64,000 nucleotides of DNA from NCBI RefSeq assembly GCF_007197555.1, contig NZ_CP041614.1:791001-855000 (forward strand). The letters run 5' to 3'. The translations under genes and the position numbers were made by a program. The first letter of the stretch is position 1. Every line of letters starts with the position of its first letter. The stretch comes from Shewanella psychropiezotolerans (lineage in GTDB: Bacteria; Pseudomonadota; Gammaproteobacteria; Enterobacterales; Shewanellaceae). Positions 39,395-51,464 of the stretch are shown here, piece after piece. Below the pieces are notes generated by a model. It saw only the letters and a program-made list of their open reading frames with translations. It searched no databases and was not told the origin of the DNA.

Positions 39395-39918
39395 TGAAGC
39401 CTATGACACCAAATCGCCCATACTTGTTGCAAGCATATTATGATTGGTTGATGGATAATGATCTTACCCCACATGTCGTCGTTGACGCTTATGTGCCGGG
39501 GACTCAGGTTCCACAACAATATGTGAAAGATGGTCAGATTGTGCTCAATATCACATCGACCGCTGTAGGTAACCTACAGATAGGTCACGATTTTATTGAG
39601 TTTAATGCTCGCTTTGGTGGTGTTCCTCAGCAGGTTGTCTTGCCTATGGCTGCGATTGTAGCAATATATGCGAGAGAGAATGGTGCCGGAACAGTCTTCG
39701 ATATGGAAGATGCTTATCAAGTCGAGGCTGAGTCTGAGTCTGAAGAAGCTGGTTTATCTGTGGTGAAGCCTGAACAAGCTCCATTAACAGATACAAAGAG
39801 TGAGTTATCGTCTGTCGAGTCTTCACTAGGCGATACTCCAGCAGCTGACTCTCCTTCTGATAAGACGTCGCCAGATCCAGAGCCTAAGCGTCGAGGTCAT
39901 CTGACACTTGTTAAGTAA
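39394..39918 (+). CDS. sspB: ClpXP protease specificity-enhancing factor SspB
   Basis: 174 residues. The substrate-binding domain (about 1-110, PYLLQAYYDWLMDNDLTPH) recognises SsrA tags. An acidic, Ser-rich linker follows, and then a C-terminal tail KRRGHLTLVK that matches the ClpX-docking XB motif. It delivers tagged peptides from stalled ribosomes to ClpXP. Confidence 0.93.
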   Translation: MKPMTPNRPYLLQAYYDWLMDNDLTPHVVVDAYVPGTQVPQQYVKDGQIVLNITSTAVGNLQIGHDFIEFNARFGGVPQQVVLPMAAIVAIYARENGAGTVFDMEDAYQVEAESESEEAGLSVVKPEQAPLTDTKSELSSVESSLGDTPAADSPSDKTSPDPEPKRRGHLTLVK

Positions 39919-39938
39919 TACTTACATGTGAATCACTA

Positions 39939-39965
39939 AAGCCAGTCATATGACTGGCTTTTTTA
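39939..39965 (+). terminator. Terminator after sspB
   Basis: A perfect palindrome, AAGCCAGTCAT/ATGACTGGCTT, followed by T residues. Confidence 0.85.
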
Positions 39966-40024
39966 TTATTTGTGGCTGTGATAGCATCTGCCGCCGGCTT
40001 TAATTGTTAGGAAAAACTTGTTCC

Positions 40025-40615
40025 ATGTTGTTGATGATCGATAACTACGATTCTTTTACTTTTAACTTAGTGCAGTACTTTCAGCAACTAGGTCAAGAGA
40101 TCTTGGTTAAGCGTAACGATGAGATCACCTTGGAAGAGATAGAGGCTTTAAATCCTTCATATTTGGTTATCTCTCCCGGACCGTGCACACCGAATGAGGC
40201 TGGGATATCTCTTGCTGCTATCGAGTATTTCTCGGGGAAACTGCCGATATTAGGTGTTTGTCTTGGCCATCAGGCTATCGCTCAGGTATTCGGTGCCAAG
40301 GTTATTCGGGCTCAGCGAGTCATGCACGGTAAGACAAGTCTGATTAACCATACAAATACTCGTCTATTTTCCTCCCTGAACGACCCCTTGACTGTGACAC
40401 GTTATCACTCATTGATTGTTGAAACTATACCCGCAGATTTCATCTTAGATGCCTGGTTCGATGATCCTGTGCATGGAAGAGAGATCATGGCCATGAGTCA
40501 TAAAAGCCTGCCTATATTAGGTGTTCAGTTTCACCCTGAATCTGTACTCACTCAGCAGGGACTCGAGCTATTACAGAATTTTCTCGATCTAGGTACTCAA
40601 ACCAGAACTTGCTAG
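40025..40615 (+). CDS. pabA: Aminodeoxychorismate/anthranilate synthase glutamine amidotransferase
   Basis: 196 residues of class I glutamine amidotransferase: [15 protein letters not shown], oxyanion loop [11 protein letters not shown], nucleophile cysteine in GVCLGHQAI and the His-Glu pair in FHPESVLT. It supplies ammonia for p-aminobenzoate (folate). The pabA-argD/astC-crp association also seen in E. coli favours PabA over TrpG. I use ATG 40025; the TTG at 40004 is less likely. Confidence 0.88.
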   Translation: MLLMIDNYDSFTFNLVQYFQQLGQEILVKRNDEITLEEIEALNPSYLVISPGPCTPNEAGISLAAIEYFSGKLPILGVCLGHQAIAQVFGAKVIRAQRVMHGKTSLINHTNTRLFSSLNDPLTVTRYHSLIVETIPADFILDAWFDDPVHGREIMAMSHKSLPILGVQFHPESVLTQQGLELLQNFLDLGTQTRTC

Positions 40616-40819
40616 CCTTGATGGCTTTCCTGCCTTTATTACTTTCTTTGCAGATTCATGAATCCTAAAACTTGTTAGCTTGTTACAAGTTTTCTAAAAA
40701 ACACTAACTAATCCTTATCCCTTTTGTGATATAAATATTTGCAAAATAATATCAATGACCAAGTATGGCTTACTTATTAGTAGCGAGTCAGGATCATTGA
40801 AATAACAGAAGGAAGGATA

Positions 40820-43309
40820 ATGACAGGTTTGCTGCGAAATTCAGCTCTTAGTGTACTCACAATCGCCATCTTAAGTGGTTGTGCGGTATCAGACTCTAAC
40901 TCTAATACTCAGTCTCTTGCCCAAGTGAATCAAGCCGTGGTCAATCCGGCACTCGCAACCCCTCCTCAAGTCGATGAGCTACTCACGCTAAATCAGATCA
41001 TGGCAGATCCTGATTGGATGGGGCTATTCGCCAAGGGGGCCTATTGGAGTGATGACAGCCAGTCAGTGTATTTTGCCCGTCAAGCACACGCTTCACCTAT
41101 CAAAGACTATTACAATCAAGGCGTGGATCAAGCAATTGCTTCCCCGTTATCGCTAAATCAGCTTCATCTTGCAGATCAGCAAGATGGAGTTATCGATCGA
41201 GAAAAGACACGTAAAGCCTATATCTATCAAGGTAACCTGTTCGTTAAGGAGTTGGCTTCGGAAAAGATCTCTCAGTTAACCAGGCAGAACACTAACGTCG
41301 ATGGAGTCCGTTTCCTCGATGGCGGTGACTTAGCTTTTTGGCAAGGCGATCAGATATTTCGAATTCATCAAGATAGCGGAATGTTGGAACAAATTGCTAA
41401 TATTGAGATGGCAGCTAAGCCAAAAGGTGTTCAAGAGCCAGAGAGCTATATTGCTAAACAGCAGCAAAGATTGATTCAATACGTTGCCCTGCAACAGGAT
41501 AAAGCCAAAAAGAAACAAGCATACAAGGAAGATCTCAACAAGGTCGATCCAAGCATGGCATCTAATACCTGGTACTTAGGCGACAAGGAAGTAGTGTCCG
41601 ACTTAAGTCTTTCTCCCGATGGGCGTTATGTGCTCTTGTCTCTGATCGACAAGGAGTACAGCTGGCGAAGCGAGCATGACATCATGCCTAATTATTTGGG
41701 CAAAGATGGTTATGTGGATGCTGTCCCTGCAAGAGCGCGTGTAGCAGAAGACAATCCTCCGGGAGAGAGGTTGGTGTTGCTGGATCTGGACAATCACATT
41801 AAGAAAGACATCACAATCGAAGGGTTAATCGGCTTCGATGAAGACGTACTGGCTAAAGTAAAGAGCGAAAATGCCAAGGCGAAGGGTGAGTCTTATAAGA
41901 GTGAGAAGGCGCCGCGTAAGATCCAGTTGATGCAAGACTGGGGCTGGTCACAGAGCGCGATTCAATGGCAAGGCTCGGGCCATAACCTGGTTATCATGCT
42001 TGAAGCCCTAGATAACAAAGACAGATGGATTGCTAGCCTTGATATGGAGCATGGGTCATTGAAGACTGAGCACAGACTTCATGACAATGCCTGGGTTAAT
42101 TACACTTTTAACCAGTTCGGTTGGGTAACGGGTACCGATTCTCTTTATTATCTATCGGAAGAAACTGGCTACTCCCATCTTTATTTAAAAAAGAAAGGAA
42201 AACAGGCGGAGCCTTTGACCCAAGGTAAGTTTGTGGTGAGTAGCGTAACCTTAGGCCCTAAGGCCCAGTTCATCTATTACAAGGCAAACAAGGCGCATCC
42301 TGGCATAGATAATGTCTATCGCGTCAATATTGTCACGGGTAAAGATGAGCAGCTGACTCAGTGGGATGGCCAGCTCGATTATGAACTCAGTCCTGACGGC
42401 AATAGCCTCTTGCTCAATGCCTCTCGCCGCACCGAACCCGCTGAACTGTTTCTAAAAGTGATTGGTGGCGATCGTAAGCAGTTAACTCATTATACCAGTG
42501 AGGCATTTAAGAATTATCCATGGCAGGCTCCCGAAGTGGTTGCCGTCCCATCCACCCATGGAGCGGATGATATATATGCCCGGGTATATCTGCCACAAGG
42601 TTATGATAAGACTCGAGCTGAAAAATACCCAGCGGTGATTTTCAATCACGGTGCCGGATATTTGCAAAATGCTCACTACGGCTTTTCCGGTTATTTTCGA
42701 GAGTTCATGTTCCATAACCTGCTTACTCAGCAAGGTTATGTGGTAATGGATATGGATTATCGGGGATCTAAAGGCTATGGCCGTGATTGGCGCACTGCGG
42801 TTTACCGCAACATGGGTCATCCCGAAGTGGAAGACCTTAAAGATGGTGTGAGCTGGATGGCAGCCAATACCAATGTCGATACGGCTAAGGTGGGAACCTA
42901 TGGTGGCTCTTACGGTGGCTTCCTGACATTTATGGCCTTGTTCACCGAGCCAGAGTTATTTCAGGCTGGAGCAGCCTTGCGTCCTGTGACTGATTGGGCT
43001 CATTATAATGCGCCGTATACTTCAAATATCTTAAATACGCCGGATGTCGATGCCATAGCCTATGAACGTAGCTCCCCTATAGAGCACGCTCAAGGCTTGG
43101 AAAAGCCGCTGCTTATCATGTCTGGTGTGCTCGATGACAATGTCTTCTTCCAGGATAGCGTACGTCTGGTGCAGCGTTTGATTGAACTTGAGAAGCCTAT
43201 GTTTGAAACGGCTATCTATCCGGTGGAGCCCCATGGCTTCAAGCAGCCATCGAGCTGGCTGGATGAGTATCGTCGTATCTATAAACTGTTTGAGCAAGAG
43301 CTTAAATAA
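40820..43309 (+). CDS. S9 family prolyl oligopeptidase-like lipoprotein
   Basis: 829 residues. A lipobox (LSGC, Cys22) follows a hydrophobic signal, so the protein is a lipoprotein. A beta-propeller domain (about 60-560) precedes an alpha/beta-hydrolase domain with catalytic Ser in GGSYGGF, Asp in GVLDDNVF and His in EPHGF. Dipeptidyl-peptidase IV-like relatives remove N-terminal dipeptides after proline or alanine. Here it would act on peptides in the periplasm or outside. Start ATG 40820 follows AAGGAAGG. Confidence 0.9.
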   Translation: MTGLLRNSALSVLTIAILSGCAVSDSNSNTQSLAQVNQAVVNPALATPPQVDELLTLNQIMADPDWMGLFAKGAYWSDDSQSVYFARQAHASPIKDYYNQGVDQAIASPLSLNQLHLADQQDGVIDREKTRKAYIYQGNLFVKELASEKISQLTRQNTNVDGVRFLDGGDLAFWQGDQIFRIHQDSGMLEQIANIEMAAKPKGVQEPESYIAKQQQRLIQYVALQQDKAKKKQAYKEDLNKVDPSMASNTWYLGDKEVVSDLSLSPDGRYVLLSLIDKEYSWRSEHDIMPNYLGKDGYVDAVPARARVAEDNPPGERLVLLDLDNHIKKDITIEGLIGFDEDVLAKVKSENAKAKGESYKSEKAPRKIQLMQDWGWSQSAIQWQGSGHNLVIMLEALDNKDRWIASLDMEHGSLKTEHRLHDNAWVNYTFNQFGWVTGTDSLYYLSEETGYSHLYLKKKGKQAEPLTQGKFVVSSVTLGPKAQFIYYKANKAHPGIDNVYRVNIVTGKDEQLTQWDGQLDYELSPDGNSLLLNASRRTEPAELFLKVIGGDRKQLTHYTSEAFKNYPWQAPEVVAVPSTHGADDIYARVYLPQGYDKTRAEKYPAVIFNHGAGYLQNAHYGFSGYFREFMFHNLLTQQGYVVMDMDYRGSKGYGRDWRTAVYRNMGHPEVEDLKDGVSWMAANTNVDTAKVGTYGGSYGGFLTFMALFTEPELFQAGAALRPVTDWAHYNAPYTSNILNTPDVDAIAYERSSPIEHAQGLEKPLLIMSGVLDDNVFFQDSVRLVQRLIELEKPMFETAIYPVEPHGFKQPSSWLDEYRRIYKLFEQELK

Positions 43310-43328
43310 TCTTATCTAGAATCATTTT

Positions 43329-43357
43329 ACAGGCCTCTTCTATGAGGCCTGTTTTTT
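43329..43357 (+). terminator. Terminator after the S9 peptidase gene
   Basis: Nine-base stem ACAGGCCTC/GAGGCCTGT, loop TTCTAT, six T. Confidence 0.9.
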
Positions 43358-43614
43358 ATAATGAACTTTAGTGCAGGCACTTATATCTATTGAGATAAGT
43401 TGTCTGTTGACGGGCTCTTTCCCGAAGACAAATATTACTCTAGGGAAGAATGTGGCCACTCATTTTAAGTGGATGGGTGGCAAGCCCAAATTCGATGGTT
43501 AATCGTAAGGCAAAAAGTATTCAAACACAGTTAATTCTCTGTAATTTCTGCTAAATGAATCAGATTAATGCTAAATTGTAACTATATAGATTTTTTGTGA
43601 GGAAGTAGCTAAAC

Positions 43615-44757
43615 GTGGCAATATCGGTAGCCGGTGGTGTAAGGCCTGGAAAAATTATTGAGATTGAGCACAGGTTGTATCAACAACTTATTGTCGGTAA
43701 ACAGAAATCGAACTCCATGTTTGATGAACTCGATGCCGAGCTTGAAAATGATGCAAATAAATTGGCTATTGAGAGAGAGGCGGTTTTAGAGCGATTAGCT
43801 AAGCAGATCCAAGCGAAGCAGGTGTTTGAGGAGGTATCGGAACAACTTATCAATACGGTTAATAATGCCGTAGAACATAGGCTTTCTTCTCCTGAACAGG
43901 TGTTGAAGCATTCAGGCATCAACGAAAATCAGTTGTTGATGTTAGAGTTGTTGCAAGGTAAAAACATAGACATCAATCGTCTTAAACCTCTGATAGAAGA
44001 GCAGTCATGGCTAGTTCGTGATCTGATTAATATGGTTAATAGTGCCTCTTTTCGTCATCGTCGCCCCCAGCGTTCCGATGTGAAAGTCACCGATATTAAG
44101 CTAGTGCTTAATTTTATCGGCATCGAAAATATTAAGCTATTGATCCCTTATTTTTGTATTCGAAATTGGTTGCCTACCGGGCATGCTAACTTACTCTGGA
44201 CCACTCGAAAACTGTGGCGGTATTCGGTCGTGAGTGCTATTGCCGCTCAAGCCTTGGCTAAATTACACGAGAAGGACGGTTCCTTTGTCTATACCTGTAC
44301 CTTACTCAGTCAGCTTGGCCCCTCTGTTGTGCTGAAAAATAGCGCTAAGTTGTTTGAAAAGACCTGGGGAACCTGGCTAAGAGAGGCCAGTGGCAGTAGG
44401 GACAAAGAAGTTTACGATGCGGTCGTTGCAACTGAGTTCCCTGCAGAAAAAGTCTACCACCTGGTCCTGGAGCATGGAAATAAGCTCAATTGGCAGCTGC
44501 TTCATTATCTCGATTTCAAAGATAGTGCAATGACTAAAGTCTTAGCCGAGCTAGATAATAACTTGAGTTATAAAGATCTTTCCGAGGATGCTGCTATGGT
44601 TGCCCGAGCCAATTGTTACGCTAAGGTCGTCTTATTGGAAGAGTTGCGTCAAATTGCTCCTCAGGAGAAGCGGATGATGTTTGACTATTATGAGTTATCT
44701 GAACAAGAGGTCATTCGTCTCAAGGGACAGAATTACAAGAAGCTCAACATCATCTAG
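43615..44757 (+). CDS. HDOD domain protein
   Basis: 380 residues. A helical N-terminal part (1-100) precedes an HDOD domain (about 110-310, LLMLELLQGKNIDINRLKP and LVLNFIGIENIKLLIPYF). HDOD proteins resemble HD phosphohydrolases without the metal-binding HD pair, and often act as signalling adaptors. Targets are unknown. GTG start at 43615 follows GAGGAAG. It stands alone, between terminators or empty spaces. Confidence 0.8.
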   Translation: MAISVAGGVRPGKIIEIEHRLYQQLIVGKQKSNSMFDELDAELENDANKLAIEREAVLERLAKQIQAKQVFEEVSEQLINTVNNAVEHRLSSPEQVLKHSGINENQLLMLELLQGKNIDINRLKPLIEEQSWLVRDLINMVNSASFRHRRPQRSDVKVTDIKLVLNFIGIENIKLLIPYFCIRNWLPTGHANLLWTTRKLWRYSVVSAIAAQALAKLHEKDGSFVYTCTLLSQLGPSVVLKNSAKLFEKTWGTWLREASGSRDKEVYDAVVATEFPAEKVYHLVLEHGNKLNWQLLHYLDFKDSAMTKVLAELDNNLSYKDLSEDAAMVARANCYAKVVLLEELRQIAPQEKRMMFDYYELSEQEVIRLKGQNYKKLNII

Positions 44758-46427
<1,670 letters not shown>

Positions 46428-46439
46428 TTGATTGAATGA

Positions 46440-46467
46440 GTGAGAGGTATTTATCTCTCGCTTTTTT
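46440..46467 (+). terminator. Terminator-like hairpin between astC and astA
   Basis: Stem GTGAGAG/CTCTCGC (one wobble) with an 8-nt loop and six T. It lies inside the ast gene group. Confidence 0.8.
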
Positions 46468-46575
46468 GGCATTGGCAATACTTGAACCTTAGCCGTTAGC
46501 TGCTTGTCTTAATAGATACTCATGCTAAAGATAAGTAAGCGGTTGAGCGACGAGCAAGAGTGAGGAGACACAGAG

Positions 46576-47595
46576 ATGTTAATCATACGTCCTATCCGAT
46601 CTAGCGACTATAAAGCGCTTTATCAAATAGCCGAAGAATCTGGTCATGGTTTTACTTCCTTGCCGGTTAACGAAGAGCTACTCAGGAGCAAGATTGCTCG
46701 TGTAGAGGCTTCGTTTCAAAAGCAGGTCGATAAACCTTTCGATGAAGGTTACCTGATGGTACTCGAAGATACTGAGTCTGGCGAAGTCGTCGGCACTTGT
46801 GGTCTCGAGGCTGCTGTGGGCATGGAAGATGCGTTTTACCACTATCGTTTAGGCACTGAGGTTTATCACTCCGAGCAGATCGACGTGAGAAATGAGGTGG
46901 AAACCTTGACCTTATGCCACGACTATACTGGTGCTGCCGAGCTATGTACCTTGTTCCTGCGTGATACCTATCGTAAAAATAACAACGGTAGAATGTTATC
47001 CCGTAGCCGTTTCCTATTCTTAGCGCAGCATGCAGAGCGCTTCGGCGATACTGTGATCGCCGAAATGCGCGGAGAAAGTGATGAAGCAGGGAACTCTCCC
47101 TTCTATGATTGGCTGCAGAAGCACTTCTTAGGCATAGATTTTGTCGAGGCCGATTACCTTTCGGGCTTGGGGCAGAAAGCCTTTATGGCTGAGATGATGC
47201 CTAAAAATGCCGTGTATGTGTGCTTGCTACCCGAAGAAGCGCAGAAAGTGATCGGTGAGGTTCATGCCAACACTCGTCCGGCGCTAAATCTGCTTCAGGC
47301 TGAAGGTTTCAGATGTCGTGGTTATGTCGATATTTTTGACGGCGGACCTACGGTCGAGTGCAACTTGTCTGATATTCGTTCGGTAAGAGAAAGCCGCTTA
47401 CTGACGATCACGATTGGCGATGCTCCAGAATCTGATTTCAGTTTTATCATATCAAATACTCAATTAGCGAATTACCGCGCCACCTCGGCTAAACTTCTGC
47501 TCACAGAAGATAGTGATGTGGTTACTGTGTCACCCGAACTTGCAGCAGGATTATTGCTGTCAGAGGGTGAGCAGATCCGTGTCTTGGCTATGTAG
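46576..47595 (+). CDS. astA: Arginine N-succinyltransferase
   Basis: 339 residues: MLIIRPIRSSDYKALYQIAE at the N-terminus, then LSRSRFLFLAQHAERFG and the FVEADYLSG segment of the AstA family. It transfers succinate from succinyl-CoA to arginine, first step of the AST catabolic route. astD begins 9 bp after its stop. Start ATG 46576 follows GAGGAGA. Confidence 0.94.
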   Translation: MLIIRPIRSSDYKALYQIAEESGHGFTSLPVNEELLRSKIARVEASFQKQVDKPFDEGYLMVLEDTESGEVVGTCGLEAAVGMEDAFYHYRLGTEVYHSEQIDVRNEVETLTLCHDYTGAAELCTLFLRDTYRKNNNGRMLSRSRFLFLAQHAERFGDTVIAEMRGESDEAGNSPFYDWLQKHFLGIDFVEADYLSGLGQKAFMAEMMPKNAVYVCLLPEEAQKVIGEVHANTRPALNLLQAEGFRCRGYVDIFDGGPTVECNLSDIRSVRESRLLTITIGDAPESDFSFIISNTQLANYRATSAKLLLTEDSDVVTVSPELAAGLLLSEGEQIRVLAM

Positions 47596-47604
47596 GAAGA
47601 AATA

Positions 47605-49064
47605 ATGACTCAATTTATTAAAGGCCAATGGGTTGCAGGCCTAGGTCACGACGTGACATCTAAAAACCCAGCAAACAATGAAGTTATCTGGAGCAGTAAA
47701 ACTGCGACTCCAGAGCAAGTTAACACCGCCGTCGATGCGGCCCGTGATGCTCAGTTCGATTGGTTCATGTTAGGTTTCGATGGCCGTCTTGCTATCGTGG
47801 AGGCTTATCGCACTCAACTTGAAGAGCACAAAACCGAAATCGCCGAGGTTATCGCTCAGGAGACTGGCAAGCCTCAGTGGGAAACCGCTACCGAAGCCGG
47901 TGCCATGATAGGTAAGATTGGGCTTTCAGTCGCCGCTTATAACAAGCGTACCGGTCATACTGAGAGTGATATCCCGGCAGGACGCGCGGTACTTCGTCAT
48001 AAGCCTCACGGTGTGGTCGCGGTATTTGGTCCATATAATTTCCCAGGCCACCTGCCAAACGGTCATATTGTTCCTGCGCTACTGGCGGGTAATACTGTGA
48101 TCTTTAAGCCATCTGAACTCACTCCCAAAGTAGCCGAGCTTATGCTTAAGCTATGGGAGAAAGCCGGACTTCCTGCAGGCGTGATTAACTTGGTACAAGG
48201 CGAAATCGAAACTGGTAAGGCGCTAGCCGCTCACCCTCAGATCGATGGTTTGTTCTTTACCGGTAGTTCTCGTACGGGTCATATCTTACATCAGCAGTAT
48301 GCTGGTGAACCTGGCAAGATTTTAGCGCTGGAGATGGGGGAAATAATCCGCTTATCATTAAAGGTGTTGAAAATACCAAAGCTGCTGTACACGACATCAT
48401 CCAGTCTGCCTATATCTCATCGGGTCAACGTTGTACCTGTGCACGTCGTCTCTATGTAGAGAAAGGCGTACAAGGTGATGCCTTACTCGAGTTGCTCGCT
48501 AGCGCCGTTAAGCAGATTAAAGTCGGTGCCTGGAATGCACAGCCACAGCCATTCATGGGATCTATGATCTCAGAAATTGCGGCTAAAGGCATGGTTGAAG
48601 CTCAGCGTAACTTACTGAATTTAGGTGGTGAGTCTCTCGTAGAACTTACTCATCTTGAAGCGGGTACAGGTTTAGTCTCCCCAGGTTTGATCGATGTCAC
48701 TAACGTCATCGAGCTTCCGGATGAAGAGTATTTTGGCCCGCTACTTCAAGTGATCCGTTACAGCGATTTCGATGAGGCTATCAAGTTAGCCAACAGCACT
48801 CGTTATGGTTTGTCTGCGGGTATTCTTGCCGATAGCCGTGAGGATTACGATTACTTCTTAGCACGTATTCGTGCCGGTATCGTTAACTGGAACAAGCAGA
48901 TAACAGGTGCTTCCGGTGCTGCACCATTCGGTGGTGTTGGTGCTTCGGGTAACCACAGAGCGAGCGCATTTTATGCCGCCGACTACTGTTCTTACCCCGT
49001 ATCATCAGTGGAGGCCGATGTCGTTAGTCTCCCTGCTAACTTGAGTCCAGGCTTGAGTCTCTAA
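47605..49064 (+). pseudogene. astD: Succinylglutamate-semialdehyde dehydrogenase, frameshifted as sequenced
   Basis: Two frames join to a 486-residue aldehyde dehydrogenase when a G is added to the G5 run at 48336-48340 (restoring [15 protein letters not shown]). The first frame carries [13 protein letters not shown] and FTGSSRTGH; the second would resume before the catalytic cysteine region ([11 protein letters not shown]). It converts succinylglutamate semialdehyde to succinylglutamate. If the shift were real, arginine breakdown would stop here. Confidence 0.88.
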
Positions 49065-49079
49065 ATTTATAATGAAACG

Positions 49080-49112
49080 ATGGGAAACACCTTAAAAGTG
49101 TTTCCCATTTTT
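49080..49112 (+). terminator. Terminator after astD
   Basis: Eleven-base stem ATGGGAAACAC/GTGTTTCCCAT, loop CTTAAAA, T tail. Confidence 0.9.
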
Positions 49113-49240
49113 ATGTACAGAAATGTTTGAAAAGCCAGAGCGCTACTCTCTCGCTGTACTTATATCGTGATAAGAATAAGACCAGAACCAAAGCCTGAAT
49201 CTTGGTGACTGGGGACACGATGCCGTTAAGGAAGAAATTG

Positions 49241-50038
49241 ATGCACACTGATATTAACAAGCTATTTGAAAACCTTTGGAATGACTATATTGAGATGACG
49301 CCGTCGGCAGAGCCTGTACGTCAACTGCTTTCTCGAGGTGAGACCATTATCAACGATCATATTGCCCTACGTACCTTTAATATTGAGAAGGTGAACTTAA
49401 AGGTATTGGCGGCTCACTTCGAATCTTTGGGTTATGTCGACTCGGGTGATTATCATTTCGAGGCTAAAAATCTGAAAGCTAAGCATTTTGAACATCCGGA
49501 TGCGACGCAGCCTAAGGTGTTTATCTCTGAATTATTAGTCGAAGAATTTAGCCCTGAACTACAAAATACCATTAAACATCTTGTTGAGCAGATTGATGTG
49601 GCAGCGACTAAGGCCGATGACTTCCTCTATTCAGGACGTCACTGGCAGCTGGACTCCAAGACCTATGAGGCTTTACTTGCCGAGAGTGAGTATGCTGCCT
49701 GGGTTGCTGCTTTTGGTTATAGAGCCAACCATTTCACGATATCGATCAACCACTTGCCTGGGTACACCAACATCTTAGATGTGAATGAGACCCTTAAGAA
49801 GGGGGATTTTGTGTTAAATTCAGCTGGCGGTGAAGTGAAAGGCTCTGCCGAGGTACTACTGGAGCAATCTTCGACTATGGCTGACCGTATTTCTGTTAGC
49901 TTTACAGATGCTGAGAAAGAGATCCCAAGCTGTTTTTATGAATTTGCACTGCGTTACCCTAAAGGTGATGGAAGTCTTTATACAGGCTTTGTGGCTGCTT
50001 CTGCGGATAAGATTTTCGAGAGTACTAACGTAAGCTAG
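49241..50038 (+). CDS. DUF1338 protein (2-oxoadipate dioxygenase/decarboxylase-like)
   Basis: 265 residues matching DUF1338. Candidate metal ligands are the histidine in DHIALRTFN, the one in ANHFTISINH and a late glutamate. Well-studied DUF1338 enzymes (HglS type) convert 2-oxoadipate to 2-hydroxyglutarate in lysine breakdown; whether this short form does so is unproven. I use ATG 49241 with AAGGA 8 nt upstream. The open frame back to 49202 is less supported. Confidence 0.8.
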   Translation: MHTDINKLFENLWNDYIEMTPSAEPVRQLLSRGETIINDHIALRTFNIEKVNLKVLAAHFESLGYVDSGDYHFEAKNLKAKHFEHPDATQPKVFISELLVEEFSPELQNTIKHLVEQIDVAATKADDFLYSGRHWQLDSKTYEALLAESEYAAWVAAFGYRANHFTISINHLPGYTNILDVNETLKKGDFVLNSAGGEVKGSAEVLLEQSSTMADRISVSFTDAEKEIPSCFYEFALRYPKGDGSLYTGFVAASADKIFESTNVS

Positions 50039-50071
50039 CCGATATTTTGCTAACAATGTAAAAGAGTCGAG

Positions 50072-50100
50072 AAAAAGCCGGAATTGAGTTCCGGCTTTTT
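50072..50100. terminator. Bidirectional terminator
   Basis: Twelve-base stem AAAAAGCCGGAA/TTCCGGCTTTTT with loop TTGAG, between the converging DUF1338 and histidine kinase genes. Confidence 0.92.
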
Positions 50101-50139
50101 TATATTTGAATCTGCCCCAATCTGAGAGCCGTTGGCGGA

Positions 50140-51464
50140 TTATTCTTTAAAGCGTACGCAAATTTTTAGCCCACCTAAGTCGCTATGGGCGAACGTCAAC
50201 TTTATCTCATACTGCTCGGCTATGTCTTTTACTATGGAGAGTCCGAGGCCATGTCCCATGGTCGCTTCATCTAATCGTCGACCACGATTCGTGAGTAGCT
50301 TAAGCTCTTCACTGGCGACGCCGAGTCCATCATCCTCGATAATAAGAATAATAGTCTCTTCTTCTAGCTTAGCGCGGATATCTACTCTGGCATTGGCCCA
50401 CTTATGAGCGTTATCGAGCAGATTTCCAATCAGCTCCATGCCATCTTCCCTGTGCAGGGGTAATCGAGTGATGTGCTCAGCAATGTCGATATTGCAGAGC
50501 AGACGTTTATTAAAGTGAACCTTGCTTAGTGTGTTACATAAATCTTCAAGATCTTTAGGGAGCTGCATCTGGGCCGCGGGTAACATATCTCCAGTGATTC
50601 TGGCCGCAGCTAGCTTACGTTCGATCATCTTATGAATCAGATCGAGTTGATTCTGTAGTGCTATTGCCGTATTCGGGTCTTTCAGTCCCAAGGCTTCAAC
50701 TTGTTGCTGCATCACGGCTAATGGAGTCTTAAGCCCATGGCTTAAATTGCCTATATTATTACGACTGCGCTCGATCTGTTTGCTGGAATATTCGAGCAGT
50801 TCATTATAGGTAGATGCTAGAGCTTGCAGTTCGGGGGGATATTCTTGACCTCTAATGAGGTGATCTCACCCTCTCTGAGCTTAGACAGAATTTGCTGGAT
50901 CTGGTTGATTGGCTTGAAAGATTGCCTGAGTACCAGAAAAATACCGGCTATCATGGCCAGTAACATGGCTAAGTTAACCCCTAGCTTAGTGCCATATATT
51001 TGGGTGAAAATTTTACGACCTATGCTCAGATCCTGGGCGACAGTCAGTGTTGCATTGACATTGAGTGTCTCAGAGCTTAATCCCAGTGATAGCAGTTGAA
51101 TATCATGGTTTTGTGGCCCCTTAGATTGCCATACCCGGCTTTCACCTTTTTCTAACAACCTAATATCGAGTTTTTGATCCCATAAAGAACGGGAGCGGAT
51201 CTCTTGTTCCGGCAGATTTAGCTGGTAATAACGTCCGGAAAATACTGGCTTATAAAACCCTGAAAGTTGGCTCTGATCTATGGTGAGTTCGTTATTATTA
51301 AGCTGAGTAGCCATTAGAACTTGTTCTAAATCTTCCTGTAGTCTGGCAATGATCGAGTCGTGAAATGCTTGCCTTAGCATAGTCTCGAAGGAGACTATGC
51401 CGATGGCTGTCGAAATGATGACTAAACCCGTTAACCAGAGGCTGAGTTTAGTGCGGATCGACAT
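50140..51464 (-). pseudogene. QseC/PhoQ-like sensor histidine kinase, frameshifted as sequenced
   Basis: A 5' frame (51464 to 50817) carries two membrane segments, a periplasmic sensor loop and a HAMP domain. A second frame to 50140 carries the phosphoacceptor HGLKTPLA and the ATP domain (LIGNLLDNAHKWA, DDGLGV, GHGLGLSIVKDI). Adding one C to the minus-strand run (plus G6 at 50833-50838) restores IPPELQALASTYNELLEY. The restored length is about 441 residues. ATG 51464 overlaps the regulator's stop by one base. Ligand unknown. Confidence 0.85.
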